Assembly: GCA_946811695.1 (NCBI GenBank)
Contig: OX328125.1
Coordinates: forward strand, 43,458,709-43,522,708
Origin: Gonocerus acuteangulatus
Taxonomy: Eukaryota > Arthropoda > Insecta > Hemiptera > Coreidae
DNA: 64,000 nucleotides
Direction: 5' to 3'
Positions 1 through 12,700 of the stretch are shown here, in pieces (the first letter of the stretch is position 1; every line of letters begins with the position of its first letter). Below the pieces are notes generated by a model. It worked only from the letters and a program-made list of their open reading frames with translations. It had not been told where the DNA came from and made no database searches. Both the position numbers and the translations under genes were made by a program.

Positions 1-150
1 AAATAAATTAATAATATACACAATATTCAGCCGTCGTATTACCGTTCATTTACTTACAAAATGAATGGGGAGCCCCCATTTTCCATGTCTACAAATGTGA
101 TACAATCTGAGAACCCTTTAATTGATTGCAGTACATAAAAGAACTTTTTA

Positions 151-456
151 ATATATTCATCTGTGGCAGAAGGTCAAAATTCATAAAAACATTCACTTTC
201 TTCTCTACTTTTATTATGATCTACATGTTTCACGTCACTATGACGCCTCTTCAGGAGCACTTAAACTAAATAAAATAAAATATTGTTACAGCCTATACCT
301 TAGAGAACCGAGGACGAAGTCCAGACGTGGCCCTACCTGCGAAAGGTTCTCTAAGGTATAGGCTGTAATGACGTGAAACATGTAGAGCTTAATAAAAGAG
401 TAGAGAAGAAAGTGAATGTTTTTATAAATTTGGCCTTCTGCCACAGATGAATATAT
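151..456. repeat. Long imperfect foldback repeat
   Basis: The left arm (151-309) and right arm (345-456) are reverse complements over most of their length. Both contain an atgtttcacgtca / tgacgtgaaacat block and a gcctataccttagagaacc / ggttctctaaggtataggc block. The left arm carries about 45 bp more (near 240-284) than the right. There is no open reading frame. A related but decayed segment, with the shared word agacgtggccctac, lies near 29254. It is probably a non-autonomous mobile element; no TSD was identified. Confidence 0.75.
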
Positions 457-784
457 TGGAAAAATAGGGTCACTATTTTAAAAAAAAAAAAATTTCCTGC
501 AGTTAGTCCTGCAGTCTTGCACATCTAGTCCTCCTTTGCAGAAGCAGACTCAAATATATGTAATAATTGAAATACGAACCATACAATTTTAAAAAAATGA
601 AATTTCCTCCTCAAACTAAATAATATCAAATTTACAAACACATAATCTGAAGATTATAATTTATATATAAAAAAATAATGCAAAATCATGCAGACAATAT
701 GATTGATTTTTTGGATTTGGATTTGGGTTTCAGGGCAAACAACTTTGTGGCTCTCATTGCCCGATTTTTTTTTTTTTTCTTTAG

Positions 785-1700
785 ATTATATTTAGTGTTT
801 GGTATAATTTGTTTTGTAATATGAGAAAAAATGTTGTGATGTTGGATTGTTTTACGTTTATTTATTATTTACTATTTAACCATTATTATAAGTATCATTA
901 TTTCTCCATTTTAAATTTCATTTAAGCTATTCTATACACAACCTTACATACTAATATATACACATTATTATCTTCTATTTTCATGCAATTTATTTTTTTT
1001 ATTATTTTTTTATTTATTTTTTATTTATTTTTTTTATTTATTTTTTTTATTTATTTTTTTTTATTTTTTTTTATTTTATTTATTTTTTTTTATTTTTTTT
1101 TTTTATTATTTTTATTTTTTTTTCTTACATGCTATTCTATACACTACCTTACACACTAATATATACACATTATTATCTTCTATTTAAAAGCAAATTTTTT
1201 TTTTTTTTCCTTACATGCTATTTTATACACAACCTTACATACTACTACTATATACATATTATTGTCTATGTTTGGTATAATTTGTTTTGTAATATGAGAA
1301 AAAATGTTGTGATGTTGGATTGTTTTACGTTTATTTATTATTTACTATTTAACCATTATTATATCATTATTTCTCCATTTTAAATTTCATTTAAGCTATT
1401 CTATACACAACCTTACATACTAATATATACACATTATTATCTTCTATTTTCACGCAATTTATTTATTTATTTTTTGTTTATTTTTATTTATTTTTTTTTT
1501 TTTACATGCTATTCTATACACTACATTACATACTAATATATACACATTATTATCTTCTATTTACAAGCAAAATTTTTTTTTTTTTTTTTTTCCTTACATG
1601 CTATTTTATACACAACCTTACATACTACTACTATATACATATTATTGTCTACTATTTCCATGCAAAATTTTTTTTTTTTTTTTTTTTTAATATATATATT
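785..1700. repeat. T-rich complex tandem repeat
   Basis: Two complex units recur about 470 bp apart. The block starting tgtttggtataatttg is at 797 and 1268. The block starting acatgctattctatacac is at 1126 and 1503. Between them are long runs of T and TTTA/TTTTA. The short open frames here are translations of poly-T and are not credible genes. Confidence 0.8.
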
Positions 1701-1856
1701 ATTGTTTACTACTTACAAGCGATCGATATGATTGAAAATGGCTTACAGTCGAAACGTTTCCACAACAAAAATGTAATATAAAATACAAAACAATTGAAGA
1801 CTTAACTAAGCTGTTACCAAACTACCTAGAACATCTTAGTTATCAACTTAGGATCT

Positions 1857-1868
1857 ACATACATATAC

Positions 1869-1918
<50 letters not shown>
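1857..1918. repeat. (TA)n microsatellite
   Basis: An acatat-type tract passes into a pure AT alternating tract ending near 1918. Confidence 0.95.
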
Positions 1919-1921
<3 letters not shown>

Positions 1922-2969
1922 CAAAGCATGTTAAGCTAATGTTTTGTAACTAGAGTAGGCCCGTGGTATAGAGTGCCCAACATATGTTTCATGATGATTA
2001 AAGACGTTTTTGGTTAAGATATATTAAAATTTCATACATTATATAGTAATAAATATTTATGTAAATGTTATTAAAGTTTATTTATATTATATAAGCTTTT
2101 AAATAAGTTCAGATAAAAATACTTTAATTTTTTTTTATTTTGTTTTTTAAATTAATGTAATGTTGGAAATTCTTCATAAAAGAAATTACCAATCACTTTT
2201 CTAAATACATTAAAACTCAAAATATTCTAGAGAAACTATTTATCAAAATAATAGTTGCAGGAATCATGATCATGGCCCATTCAAATCCGCAACCTCCAAG
2301 TGCTTATAAAAAGAGTTATTGAAAGTCTACAGACCGTTAATGTTACAAGGTTATGCCTGAAAAACAGCGACCTGGTGAACGAATTCTAATGAATTCCTTG
2401 CCAGTAGTAATCTGATAATCTGCAGAGACAACGTCCATATAATAGTGTGATTTTACATGCATGACACATATTATCTATTTATAGGAATTCACATAAAGGA
2501 ACGTCATCCCGACTAATTTAATTCTCATCTTTAATTTAGTTTAATCGGTGTTCCGCTTCTTTGGCGATAACGCAATTAGCAGCATCTTCTGAACTTGAGG
2601 TAGTGGGGTGAATATCGCTTAAATTCTTGGAAACGTAATCTTATTAAGACGACTGTGCTTAAGGCAGTTAAATATGTTCTTACAGTCTTGTGTTCTTGAA
2701 GTAAGTCAGTTGAGTGTTTACATACTGGATATCGTTGCCTTAGAGTTCTTGCATATCATATCACAGATTAATACTGTTTCTTCTGCGGCAATCTGCAAGA
2801 AATGTACCTACTGTATGTATGTATATGACTGCATGGTCGCAGTTATATGTCACATATTGGTCCGTCCTGAAATTTAGTATTCATGTGTTAGTCGAGTATG
2901 TCCAATTCTTAGTCGAGCCAGAACTGTTTTCTCGGTGACTGGTTGGCCATTCCTCGACTGTCAGATTTA
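1919..2969. other. Unassigned AT-rich sequence
   Basis: No recognisable gene, repeat or RNA was found. The longest open frame (2674-2877, 67 codons) has no recognisable motif. Confidence 0.5.
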
Positions 2970-3648
2970 TTGTCAGTTAGTTACGTCGATACGGTGTAAT
3001 ATAAATCCACTGTTGTAATATCTTTAATTTTTTGGTGTTCGTCAGGTCATTTCTTGTTATTAGTTGAACGTCACATGGCAAACTGCATTTTCTGAGAATA
3101 TTCTAGATTTTTTGCATATTATGATAAAAATAAATATATTCTTCTCACATATTATGTAATAAGGAACGTCGTTCAACGGCCCTCAATTACGAAGGCATTT
3201 TCGCACAACAAGAAAATAAAATATATGAAATATATTTTTTTTTCTTCTGACTTCCAGAAATAATGCATCTTTTGGTGAAGCAAAACATGAAAGGGACACT
3301 TGTTGCTCGCTTATCCAACCTGCATTATATTTTCAACTATCTTTGTTTCGTATGTGTGTTAGAAGCTTTGAGGAGGAGAGTGTAGGTAACTTGTCGTTTA
3401 CCTGAGTGTAGGTGCTGTTGTAAACCTTCTAAAAGCACTGAAACTCAAGCAATTTCACGTAAAATCACACACTTGTGGAATACAATAAAAATAGAAATTA
3501 ATTGAGAGGAGATCGTTGACCATTGGTGATCCGAAAGTATAAATTGTGAGGGTTATGTCTTGGTATCTTAATAAAACTACATGTTTTTATGTGTAACAAC
3601 TTCCACGGATGTGTAATCATTTGGAGAAATGACTACACGTCTGTGAGG
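2970..3648. repeat. Duplicated 680-bp unit, copy 1
   Basis: This unit begins tgtcagttagttacgtcga and is repeated in direct orientation at 4094-4770. Shared blocks include the T-rich tail after aaaatatatgaaatat, the word gtttcgtatgtgtgttag and the end gtgtaa(t/c)cat. The copies differ by small indels and substitutions. Part of the same sequence recurs near 47430-47555. The function is unknown. Confidence 0.8.
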
Positions 3649-4095
3649 CAGTGTTGGGCATTATTCGAATAAAGTATTATTCGAATGATTATTCAAATAA
3701 ATTTTTAGTGAATGGTGAATAATTCACTGAATTATCTTATTCTCACGGTACATCATGAATTATTCACATAATTATTCGTTATTCATTATTCGTTATTCAT
3801 CATTCATTATTCATCATTCGTTATTATTTATTTCTAGTTGCTCTACTGATTAATCCTACTGAAACACACATATATATACATATTTCCGGCTGCCAACATC
3901 AAAATAAATCTATCATTATTCACTAAAATATGTTTATTCTGATTGATCATTCGAATAATTTGTGAATAAAACATAAAATTCATTCACAGAATAACGAAGA
4001 ATGAATAAAAGTAATTATTCTTCATTCTTGAATAAAATAATACATTTATTCATTAATCTTTATTCATCATTCTGAATAATTTTTGCCCACCACTG
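3649..4095. mobile_element. hAT-like non-autonomous element (447 bp)
   Basis: The element starts CAGTGTTGGGCA, and the reverse complement of its other end starts CAGTGGTGGGCA. This is a 12-bp terminal inverted repeat with one mismatch, of the CAGNG type known from hAT transposons. The interior is rich in ATTATTC / GAATAAT words on both strands, so each half also pairs loosely with the other. It encodes no transposase. The 8 bp on either side (ctgtgagg and tcagttag) do not match, so no TSD is left. It sits exactly between the two copies of the 680-bp unit. Confidence 0.65.
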
Positions 4096-4770
4096 TCAGT
4101 TAGTTACGTCGATCCAGTGTAATAGAGCTCCACTGTTGTAATATCTTTAAGTTTTTGGTGTTCAGAGAATATTCTATATTTTTTGCATATTATGATAAAA
4201 ATAAATATACTCTTCTCACATATTATGTAATAAGGAACGTCGTTCAACGGCCCTCAATTACGAAGGCGTTTTCGCACAACAAGAAAATAAAATATATGAA
4301 ATATTTTTTTTTTTCTTCTGACTTCCAGAAATAATGCATCTTTAGATATGAATACCATCTTTTGGTGAAGCAAAACATAAAAGGAACACTTGTTGCTCGC
4401 TTATCCAACAGGTAGATATACACGAATTTTATAGAAAAATAAAATATTTACCTGCATTATATTTTCAACTATCTTTGTTTCGTATGTGTGTTAGAAGCTT
4501 TGAGGAGGAGAGTGTAGGTAACTTGTTTACCTGAGTGTAGGTACTGTTGTAAACCTTCTAAAAGCACTGAAACTCAATCAATTTCCCGTAAAATCGCACA
4601 CTCGTGGAATACAATAAAAATAGAATTTAATTGAGAGGAGATCGTTGGCCGTTGGTGATACTGTGAAATTGTGAGGGTCGTGGTGTCTTAATAAAACTTC
4701 ATGTTTTTATGTGAAATAACTTCCACGGATGTGTAACCATATGGAGAAATGACTACTCATCTGTGTGGTA
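4096..4770. repeat. Duplicated 680-bp unit, copy 2
   Basis: Direct-orientation partner of 2970-3648. It contains two short insertions relative to copy 1 (near 4345 and 4410). Its right edge runs into a CTGATGA...GAAAC motif at 4794-4823. Confidence 0.8.
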
Positions 4771-4793
4771 TAGTTCTCCGTCTTCTCATCGCC

Positions 4794-4823
4794 CTGATGA
4801 AGGCTTCAATTTCAAGCAGAAAC
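4794..4823 (+). other. CTGATGA...GAAAC core-like motif (possible hammerhead relic)
   Basis: CTGATGA at 4794-4800 and GAAAC at 4819-4823 bracket a short GCTT / AAGC hairpin. This matches the spacing of a hammerhead ribozyme core (CUGANGA, stem II, GAAA). Stem I is not supported by the flanking bases, so an active ribozyme is unlikely. Confidence 0.2.
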
Positions 4824-4979
4824 GTCGGCAAGCAATAAACCTCATTTTCCTATAAAAAAAATATAGTTTTATTAAGGTGCATTATTTTATTTCTTTTTTT
4901 TTGGATGAAGGGAAAATTTCTGACATGATGACGTTGCTCAGTAAGTTTGTGCGGTTAAATGTACATTTGAGTGGGTAAA

Positions 4980-5217
4980 ATGCAAAACTCGTTCGTTCCA
5001 CAGGAATATATTTTTCAGGAAGCTCAAAAAAACTCAAAACCACGTCTTGTAGAGTGGCCAGATTAATTTTTTTTTTTTTTATTTGTCTTTGAAAGGTACA
5101 TCTTTATGTTTACAGATTTATGTTGTATTTCAACATATGTGGAAATAGCATTGAAATATCTTTTAGAATCTAATGCCAACTCAATTTTTCAAAAAATGGA
5201 ACGAACGAGTTTTGCAT
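4980..5217. repeat. Perfect 21-bp inverted repeat with 196-bp spacer
   Basis: atgcaaaactcgttcgttcca at 4980-5000 is exactly complementary to 5197-5217. The spacer holds a T run and no gene. The flanks show weak further pairing. It may be a small foldback element or a chance remnant. Confidence 0.6.
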
Positions 5218-5945
5218 CTCACCTCCTCGTTTCTAAACAATTCAAGACAAGTTTCTCGATTACTGCTTATCCGAGCCCTGGCCATTATTGAGCCTCCACC
5301 ATCAGACCTGGTGGACAGGTTCAGTCAATCCTACGCTGAATCCGCTGGTTTTGCTCTGAACAAACTCTAAAACGTCAATCTTAACAATGGAGAACAAATT
5401 TCGATCCTATCAATATCAATCAAGTAAATAAAATGATAAAATATTCGTTGAGTGATCCACTTCAATTTGTGAGCAGTTTAGTTTAAAAAAAATAGTATAA
5501 AAATTACGAATTTGGGCAACTTAATGAAAGTAATAATGAATTATAGTTTTAGCTTCCTAATGAATATTCAAACAACATGAAAACAACGTTTCTTAATTTA
5601 TAGAAGTACATCTATTCAGAAAACATATCGCTCTAGTATTTCTTAAGTGATACAACTGAAAATAAAACTCGACTGAAAATGTGCCACTCTTGTCTATGTA
5701 GGGGGAAAAGCAGTAAGCCAGGAAGAGTAAAACAAGTTCCTTCTGGTGTACAAGCTCTGAATCTAGGTGTATACAGTTTTGATGGTTGATAAAGATATAT
5801 TTACCTTGATTTCCATAGTCGCAACTGAAAACACAGATTTTTGAGTTGTGTCACTTTAGAAATACTAGTGCAATATTTGTAATTAGCAGTTGGTCATTTT
5901 CTGGTAGACTTTCTGAATAAATCTGAAGAAACGGGTAAATAGTCC
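5218..5945. other. Unassigned sequence
   Basis: An open frame of 65 codons (5173-5370) has no motif I recognise and no splice or initiation context that would make it a convincing exon. The rest is AT-rich without visible structure. Confidence 0.4.
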
Positions 5946-5959
5946 GTCAGTGAGTTATT

Positions 5960-6161
5960 TATTTTTATTTTTTTTATTTTTTTTTTTAACGGCGCATCTA
6001 CATCTTGGCCATTAGCGCCAGGCTATCTACAGGTTGCCACCCTTTTCTAATGCCAACAGCACGTGGTCAGTCACCCATTCAGGTACTGACCACGCCCGAC
6101 GTTGCTTAACTTCGGTGATCAACGGTACCCGGTGCACTCAACGTGGCTATGGCCGTTGGCT
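5960..6161 (-). mobile_element. 5S rRNA-derived SINE with 14-bp TSD
   Basis: Read on the minus strand, 6160 to 6052 matches 5S rRNA in order: a GCCAACGGCC start, TGATCACCGA, GTTAAGCAACGTCGGGC, GGTCAGTACCTG-ATGGGTGAC and a GTTGGC end. It is about 10 nt shorter than a normal 5S gene in its 3' third, so it is not a working rRNA gene. The 3' body (6051-5990) ends in a stem-loop GGCGC...GCGCC followed by an A-rich tail. The element is flanked by the perfect 14-bp TSD gtcagtgagttatt at 5946-5959 and 6162-6175, showing insertion by target-primed reverse transcription. Transcription by RNA polymerase III from the 5S-type internal promoter is inferred. Confidence 0.85.
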
Positions 6162-6889
6162 GTCAGTGAGTTATTATCAACACTTTTATTATTTAGATAA
6201 AATTACACTCCAAACTTGGAGACTCACTCAGTTTCCATTTAGGCATAGATGTTTTTCTTATAATAGCTAGAAACGTTAATCCATTCAAAGGAGCCAATGC
6301 TTTGGATGGCGTATTCGTCAGGCTGCAGGGGGAGCAGCCGAATACATATATTCGAAAATCCCCTTTATCCAAAGAGGGGTGCAAAATTTGTCCTGAACAA
6401 TAAAATACCGAAATACAACATAATTTAAAGCAACATCAATCAATAAAATACAAATCCGAGGTTCATCCAAGACAGGGGAAACTTCCAGAAATATCCGCAC
6501 CCCTCCAATCCATGGTGACCCCTCCAATCCATGGTAACCCCCACAATCCTCCAAAGGCTTAAGGAATCCAAACATAACATACATTAGGGCGTAAATGTTC
6601 TTCTCCTTCAATAAATTATTGATTAGCCCTTAAAAAATGTTTATATTGTTGGCTCTCTTTCATAAGCCCCTTCTTACTTCGTAGGCCAATGTCATACTTA
6701 ACTTTCGAAAAATTCTCTTATTTGTCCAGTTCTTCTGGCTGAAAAAAATACAGTAGTACAAATTATTCACACCATAGAAACTACAAGCAATAACACTAAA
6801 GAAAACAATCGTAAAGAACCGATCAAGGCAAAGAAACTAAGCAAATTGTTGATTATTTTTACACCTCATTCCAATTGCGGCCAGTATAG

Positions 6890-7065
6890 ACAAATTGTTA
6901 ATTTGGGACGGGGAAAAAACCCTTCCGGATGGACCGATTTTGCTTGTTCAATTAACGAACTCGTTTAATCGTTTGCTATAGCAATGATATACTACCTATA
7001 TCAAGTTTCGTCGCAAAAAAAAGAAACAAAAACTATGGCCACTATCGTGTTAACCGACCCTCCCC

Positions 7066-7132
<67 letters not shown>

Positions 7133-7538
7133 TAAGTAAACTCCCCTCCCCCCTTCCGATAGACTGATTTAGTTCCGCGTTTCGTTACAATATAACGGAA
7201 ATTACGACCGGTATGAGAAAATTAGTAATTTGAGGACGGAGTAACCCCCCCCCCCCCTCCTCCTCAAATAAACCGATTTAGTTTATTTTTACATCACATT
7301 TCTCTTTGTACTTGACCACAACGAATAGAGAGGTTCGTTGAAACATAGCCAAAATTACATCTAGTATGGGCAAGTAACTACTTTTGCTCCGGAGGAAAAT
7401 CCCCCCCCCCCCCAGATCAACCGATTTTGCTGGTTACCGAAGTCGTTCAAGTGTTTGCTGTGGGAATACTTCATACCTAGTTTTGTGGCGAAAAAAAACA
7501 AAAAACTCTGGCGTATATCGTGTTAACGAACACACACG

Positions 7539-7601
<63 letters not shown>

Positions 7602-7620
7602 GGCAGTCTTTTACGTCATC
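6890..7620 (-). repeat. (TA)n-associated dispersed repeat, inverted copy
   Basis: Reverse-complement relative of the family seen at 18.7, 46.1 and 48.3 kb. Shared landmarks are the C-rich run, aaccgattttgctgg, the gttcgtt/aacgaac words and atcgtgttaac next to a CA/TA microsatellite. At least three degenerate units of 150-240 bp are visible. The (TA)n tracts lie at 7079-7130 and 7550-7600. There is no coding potential beyond poly(IY) translations of the microsatellite. Confidence 0.75.
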
Positions 7621-8036
7621 TAGTACGTAGAATCGATGAAGATTAAAAAAAATGTCTCAACATTTCTTTCATGAGTGCAACCTTAATAGCTATCTATGTT
7701 CCTTCGGTAAGTGCGGTGTACTAAAAAAAATCTTTTCTGAATAAAATAAAATCCTGACTTAAACAATTCTATTTTCACTACCTTCACTTTTCAATATATG
7801 CCTTTTACACAATTTTAATTTTCTTGTTTCTGAAAGGCAATCAGCTGTTTCTTCTAATTGTTGAGTGTTTCTAGGAAAGCAAGATGAAAGTTTATACTCG
7901 TATCTCGTTAACTAATTAAACTATCGGGGGCAAGGAGAAAAACCTATCAAGGCTTGCCAATTGTTTCCTTAACAAAGGTATTTTAATTTATTATTTCAAT
8001 ATCATGTAATCACCTGATAATTATTATTAGTTAGTT

Positions 8037-8092
<56 letters not shown>

Positions 8093-9757
8093 ATATGTAT
8101 ATATGTAGATGTAGATGTTAAATGATGGCTGCTTTGACGATTGGGTTTATTATAAAATGTCTGGCATTTAAAGATTTAGGCGCTAAGGGTAACGATTTAG
8201 GGTTATTTTAAACTCCCTGTTGACTTAAAACGATCAGAATAATTCACTCAATTAATTTAAAAATTATCGTAACTTATTAACTTAAAATTTATTTTTTATT
8301 TATTTTCTAGTAATTTATTTAATTCTTGTTTTCTTGACTATTCATACTTCCATACTGTGTGCTAATATTTTGGAGTGGCATCGTTTAATGCTGCGCCTAC
8401 ATCAGCTTACTACAAGGTATTGAATGCTCTTCGCTTTAGTTGTGGAGCATTATCAATAAATAAATAAAAAAAATAAAATAAAACTATCAGGATTGTATGG
8501 ACTCTATGCAAGTTATAATTTCACGTCATAATTTAACGAAAACTGGCCCAGTTGGAAGTGCACAAATAAGTGAGAGTGTATTATTATGTTATTGACAAGT
8601 TATTAAGGGCCTAAAACGTGGCCCAGTGCTAAATCATAACTTTCATAAGCAAACTGTTTTTGGGAGAGGCCTAGAATTTGCCCTCTTTTTTCAGGAACAG
8701 TTCTAGAACTTTGGCCAGTTTTTTGGGGGGAGGCATTCATATAATTCGATGAAATGGATAACAACGACAGAGTTTACTTAAACTTATGTCTATTTAATGA
8801 TGTGTAATCCATATTCTTAACTAATTTCTACGAAAAACTAGTGTTCTCATGCTCTTTTATATTGTCTTGTTAGTTATTAAACACACACAACTGACGTTTA
8901 TAAACCGATCTCACACATTGTTTTTACTGTTTTTAATTATTGTCTTTGATAATTCGTTATGTTCTGCCAAAGAACATACTGAAACGTTCTTAATATAGAT
9001 TTACAAAAATCTGATTGTAGTTCTTAGCCGAATCCCAACCACCCTTGACTTATCGAGTTTATTTTTCTATTAGAATAGTTACCAGTTTCTTGACTGTTGT
9101 CTCTTCGTGTCTTGTAAACACTGAGGCATTATCTACCTTCAGAAGGTTACATTCTATTTTTCCTTTTTTTTCAACAAAAAAAAATAGTCAATAATTAAGC
9201 AGTCATGGTGTAAATATATAAAAAGGTACAATTAAAAGGATCTCACTCAAATGACCTGTCGACATAATGAAGTATTTTCAAATTCGTCACTTAATTCTAA
9301 TGATTCGACGCGAGAGATTGCCTAAGAATAAACACCTATTGTGACAGTTGTAATCTTGAAGTGTTCAAGGATTAAAGGGCAATCAACGCCATTAAAAATC
9401 TCTTGACAGCAGTTTACCGTTCTCCTATTGAGGGCTCATTAACATCAAACCCGTTATTTCTTACTTTCGCTTACATACTTATCGGAACGAATTCCGTCAC
9501 AGTCTGTGAGAAAGTCTTTCTCATTGACAATAACCTACTCCTCAATCGAATTGGCATGAGATAGTTTTTAGATGAATTCACAATCTACTACATCTGGAAT
9601 CTCCTTGTTCGATTCAATTTTTTTTTTCTTCTTGACAGGCAATAGTATACAATTTTCTAATAGAAATATTATATGTAGTATAAATATGGTTAATCCTGTA
9701 GAAAATGAAATCAAATATCCCTCATTTCGCCAATAGCTCTACATAAGACAAAAATGT
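7621..9757. other. Unassigned sequence with LINE-like tail
   Basis: A (TA)n tract lies at 8041-8110. Near 8380-8480 a segment ends gagcattatcaataaata followed by A-rich repeats, which looks like the 3' tail of a LINE on the plus strand, although no coding remnant is visible. The rest shows nothing recognisable. Confidence 0.4.
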
Positions 9758-9770
9758 ATTTATGGCTGTT

Positions 9771-12700
9771 TTAGATTTTAGATTTTAGAAAACAAGGTGC
9801 CCGGCTAACCGAGGAACCGCACCGAGGCCTACAAGACCTATTGTGCCACCTGACGTGTCGTTCTGTTACAATGCCAGACCCGTATCCGAGATGAACTTCC
9901 TTAACGTTGTGATGTTCAGCTCCGGTATCCTCCTTGGATCATCAATTATCGCCGTCCCAAAGTGCAAATACCTCTTGGCTGCCAGCGTTGTGCATCTGCA
10001 TACAATATGGTATGGGGTCTCGTCATCCTCAGAGCACAGTCTGCACCATGTTGTATTGGAGAGTCCCATGGAGTAGAGGTGTCTCCGTAGTTTGCAGTGC
10101 CCTGTAATTAGGGCTGTCAGAAGTTTCACCTTGCTTCTACATAGCTTAAGCAGTGAATCCGTTCTTTTCTTATCCGCAAAGACCATAAATTGCTTCGCCT
10201 GTCTCTGTGTAGCACTTCTGCTCCATTTCCTCTTGTGTTCAGCTTCAGCCCACCTACGGATGTTCAATCTGGCAACAGCCGGTGCAATTCCACATATTGG
10301 TTCTGGCGAAAGAGGTGTCATGGATGCTCCTATATTAGCCAATTCATCAGCCTTCTCATTCCCAGGTATGCCAGAGTGCCCTGGTACCCACTCTAGTTTG
10401 ACCCCGTTATACCTGCCTAGATTATCCAAGCTATCCTTACACTCCTGTACGACCTTAGATTTTATTCTGTTTGCAGCTAGTGCCCTTATAGCGGCTTGGC
10501 TGTCAGAGAATATTGTAAAGCGTTTGTCTCAAGGATGTCCGCTGTTCATGATGTCCGCACACATATTAATGGCCAATACCTCTGCTTGAAACACTGTAGC
10601 ATAATTGCCAAGTGGTATGTTGAGACTATGTGTGGTATTCTGAATCCACACACCTGCTCCTGTACCTAGTTCAGTTTTCGAGCCGTCGGTAAATCCATAG
10701 CTGTCTACCCGGCTTTGTATCATTTTATGTCCCATCGCCTCCTCTCTTGTTTTGATTATTGTAACAAAATTTGAGCTGAAGGTTATCTGGTCTTGGTAGT
10801 CCGAAGGCATGCAGAGAATTGGTTCCTGCAGATTCCTTCGGATAATATCACAGTGTGCACTAAACGTTGGACATGGTTTCTGTCCCAATATACTGAACCT
10901 ATATGCCGTATGTCTAGCCGTTTCTTCAATAAAAATCTCTATTGGCCTTAGGTTAAGCAGGATCTCCATAGCCCCCGTGGGGGTGGAGCCCATTGCGCCT
11001 GTAATCATCAGGCAAGCCATCCTTTGCGGAGAGCCTAGTATTCTCTTATTGATTGTGGTGTCGCAGCGATGCCACCACACTATTGCACCATACGTAATTA
11101 TCGGTCTCACAATCGCAGTGTAGATCCAATGCATAGCCTTAGGGGTTATGCCCCAGTTGTTCCCAACAACTCTCCTACATGCCCACAGGGTCCGTGTGGC
11201 CTTGTTGGCTGTGTTGCGGATGTGCTCCTTCCAGTTAAGTTTCGAGTCCAAGGTGACTCCTAAATATTTTACTGTACTGGAATAGCTTAAATTGCTGCCT
11301 GCAAGCTTCGGTGTACCTAGTCCCTCCACTTTCCTTCTTGTTGTGAAGGGTACCAGTGTAATCTTCTGCGGGTTAATCTTAAGATGTTTATCCCTGCACC
11401 ATTCGTCCACAATGCGTAGTGCTGCATCGAGCAGTTCAGCTAGAGTAGGTAGTACCTTCCCCGCCACTGTAATCACCAGGTCATCAGCATACGCCTGTAC
11501 ATTAAATCCCTGATCCTTGAGTCTTGTCAGCAGTGTATCTACCACCATACACCACAACAGAGGTGATAAGACTCCCCCCTGGGGGCAGCCTGTCCTTGGT
11601 TTAATATGTTTGCAGTAAGTTCCCTCTAACAGCCTTATGGTACGATCTCTCAAAAGGGTTACCGTCCAGTCTGTTATGAATTCCTCTACTTTCCTACTAA
11701 CCATGGCGTCTCTTACCGCCGCGATGGGAGTTTTATCAAAAGCTCCATCCACGTCTAGAAATGCACATAGTGCTGTCTCCTTGTACTGTACAGTCCTCTC
11801 CAGCTTGCACACCAGATCATGTAGTGCTAATTCGCACGATTTGCCTGTCTGATATGCGTACTGTTGCTTGTCAAGAGGATTATGTTTTAGCGCAGAATCC
11901 CTGATGTGTCTGTCTATGATCTTCTCTAGTGTTTTGAGTAAGAAAGATGATAGACATATCGGTCTGTAGTCCTTTGCATACAGATGTGACGCTCTTCCTG
12001 GTTTGGGGATAAAGCATAGTCTGGCTACTCTCCAGTTCCGTGGTATGTAGCCTAGTACAAGACTACTTCTGAAGAGCGTAATGAGTGCTGATAAAAGTAT
12101 CTCCATCCCTTGTTGCAAGAAGGCAGGATAGATCCCATCTATTCCCGGTGATTTGTATGGACTGAAGGACCTGATGGCCCATCTGACGTGAGCCGCTCTC
12201 ACTACCTCCTTTCCACGTTTCCATACCTCCGGTTTACCTCTCATGACTGGACAATCATTGTCATCCGGATTAACCAGCTCGCTGTCAGGAAAGTGTGTTG
12301 CAAGTATGTAGTCCAGGGATTCCTCGGCTGACTCCGTGAAACCCTCTTCTTTCTTCACAGTCCCCATATTTTTGGTGGGACTTTTCGCGAGTATCTTGTG
12401 GAGTCTTGAATATTCCGCTATACATCCCACCTCAGAGCAGAATTTCCTCCAGGCCTCTCTCTTCGCTTTCCTCACGGCAGCTGTGTACTGTGCCATTTTC
12501 TTCCTGTACTCCTCCCAGGACCCATTCCTTTTAGCCTTATTAAAGAGTCTTCTCGTCTCCCTCCGGAGCTGTGATAGGTTTTTGTTCCACCATGTGGAAT
12601 TGCTATTATTGTTCTGAACCTTCCCAACACAGCTATCCTCATACGCCTTGATGACAGCTTCCGTGAGAAAATTGTTCATAACCTCCAGTTCAAGACAAGT

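Noticed and set aside
5173..5370. Possible host exon (65 codons)
   Set aside because: No recognisable domain, no supporting splice context, and it starts at the edge of an inverted repeat.
6052..6160. Genuine 5S rRNA gene
   Set aside because: It lacks about 10 nt of the 5S sequence, has a non-5S body and A tail, and is bounded by a TSD.
6480..6540. Repeated ccatgg words as an NcoI-like functional site
   Set aside because: A short local duplication of about 20 bp explains it.
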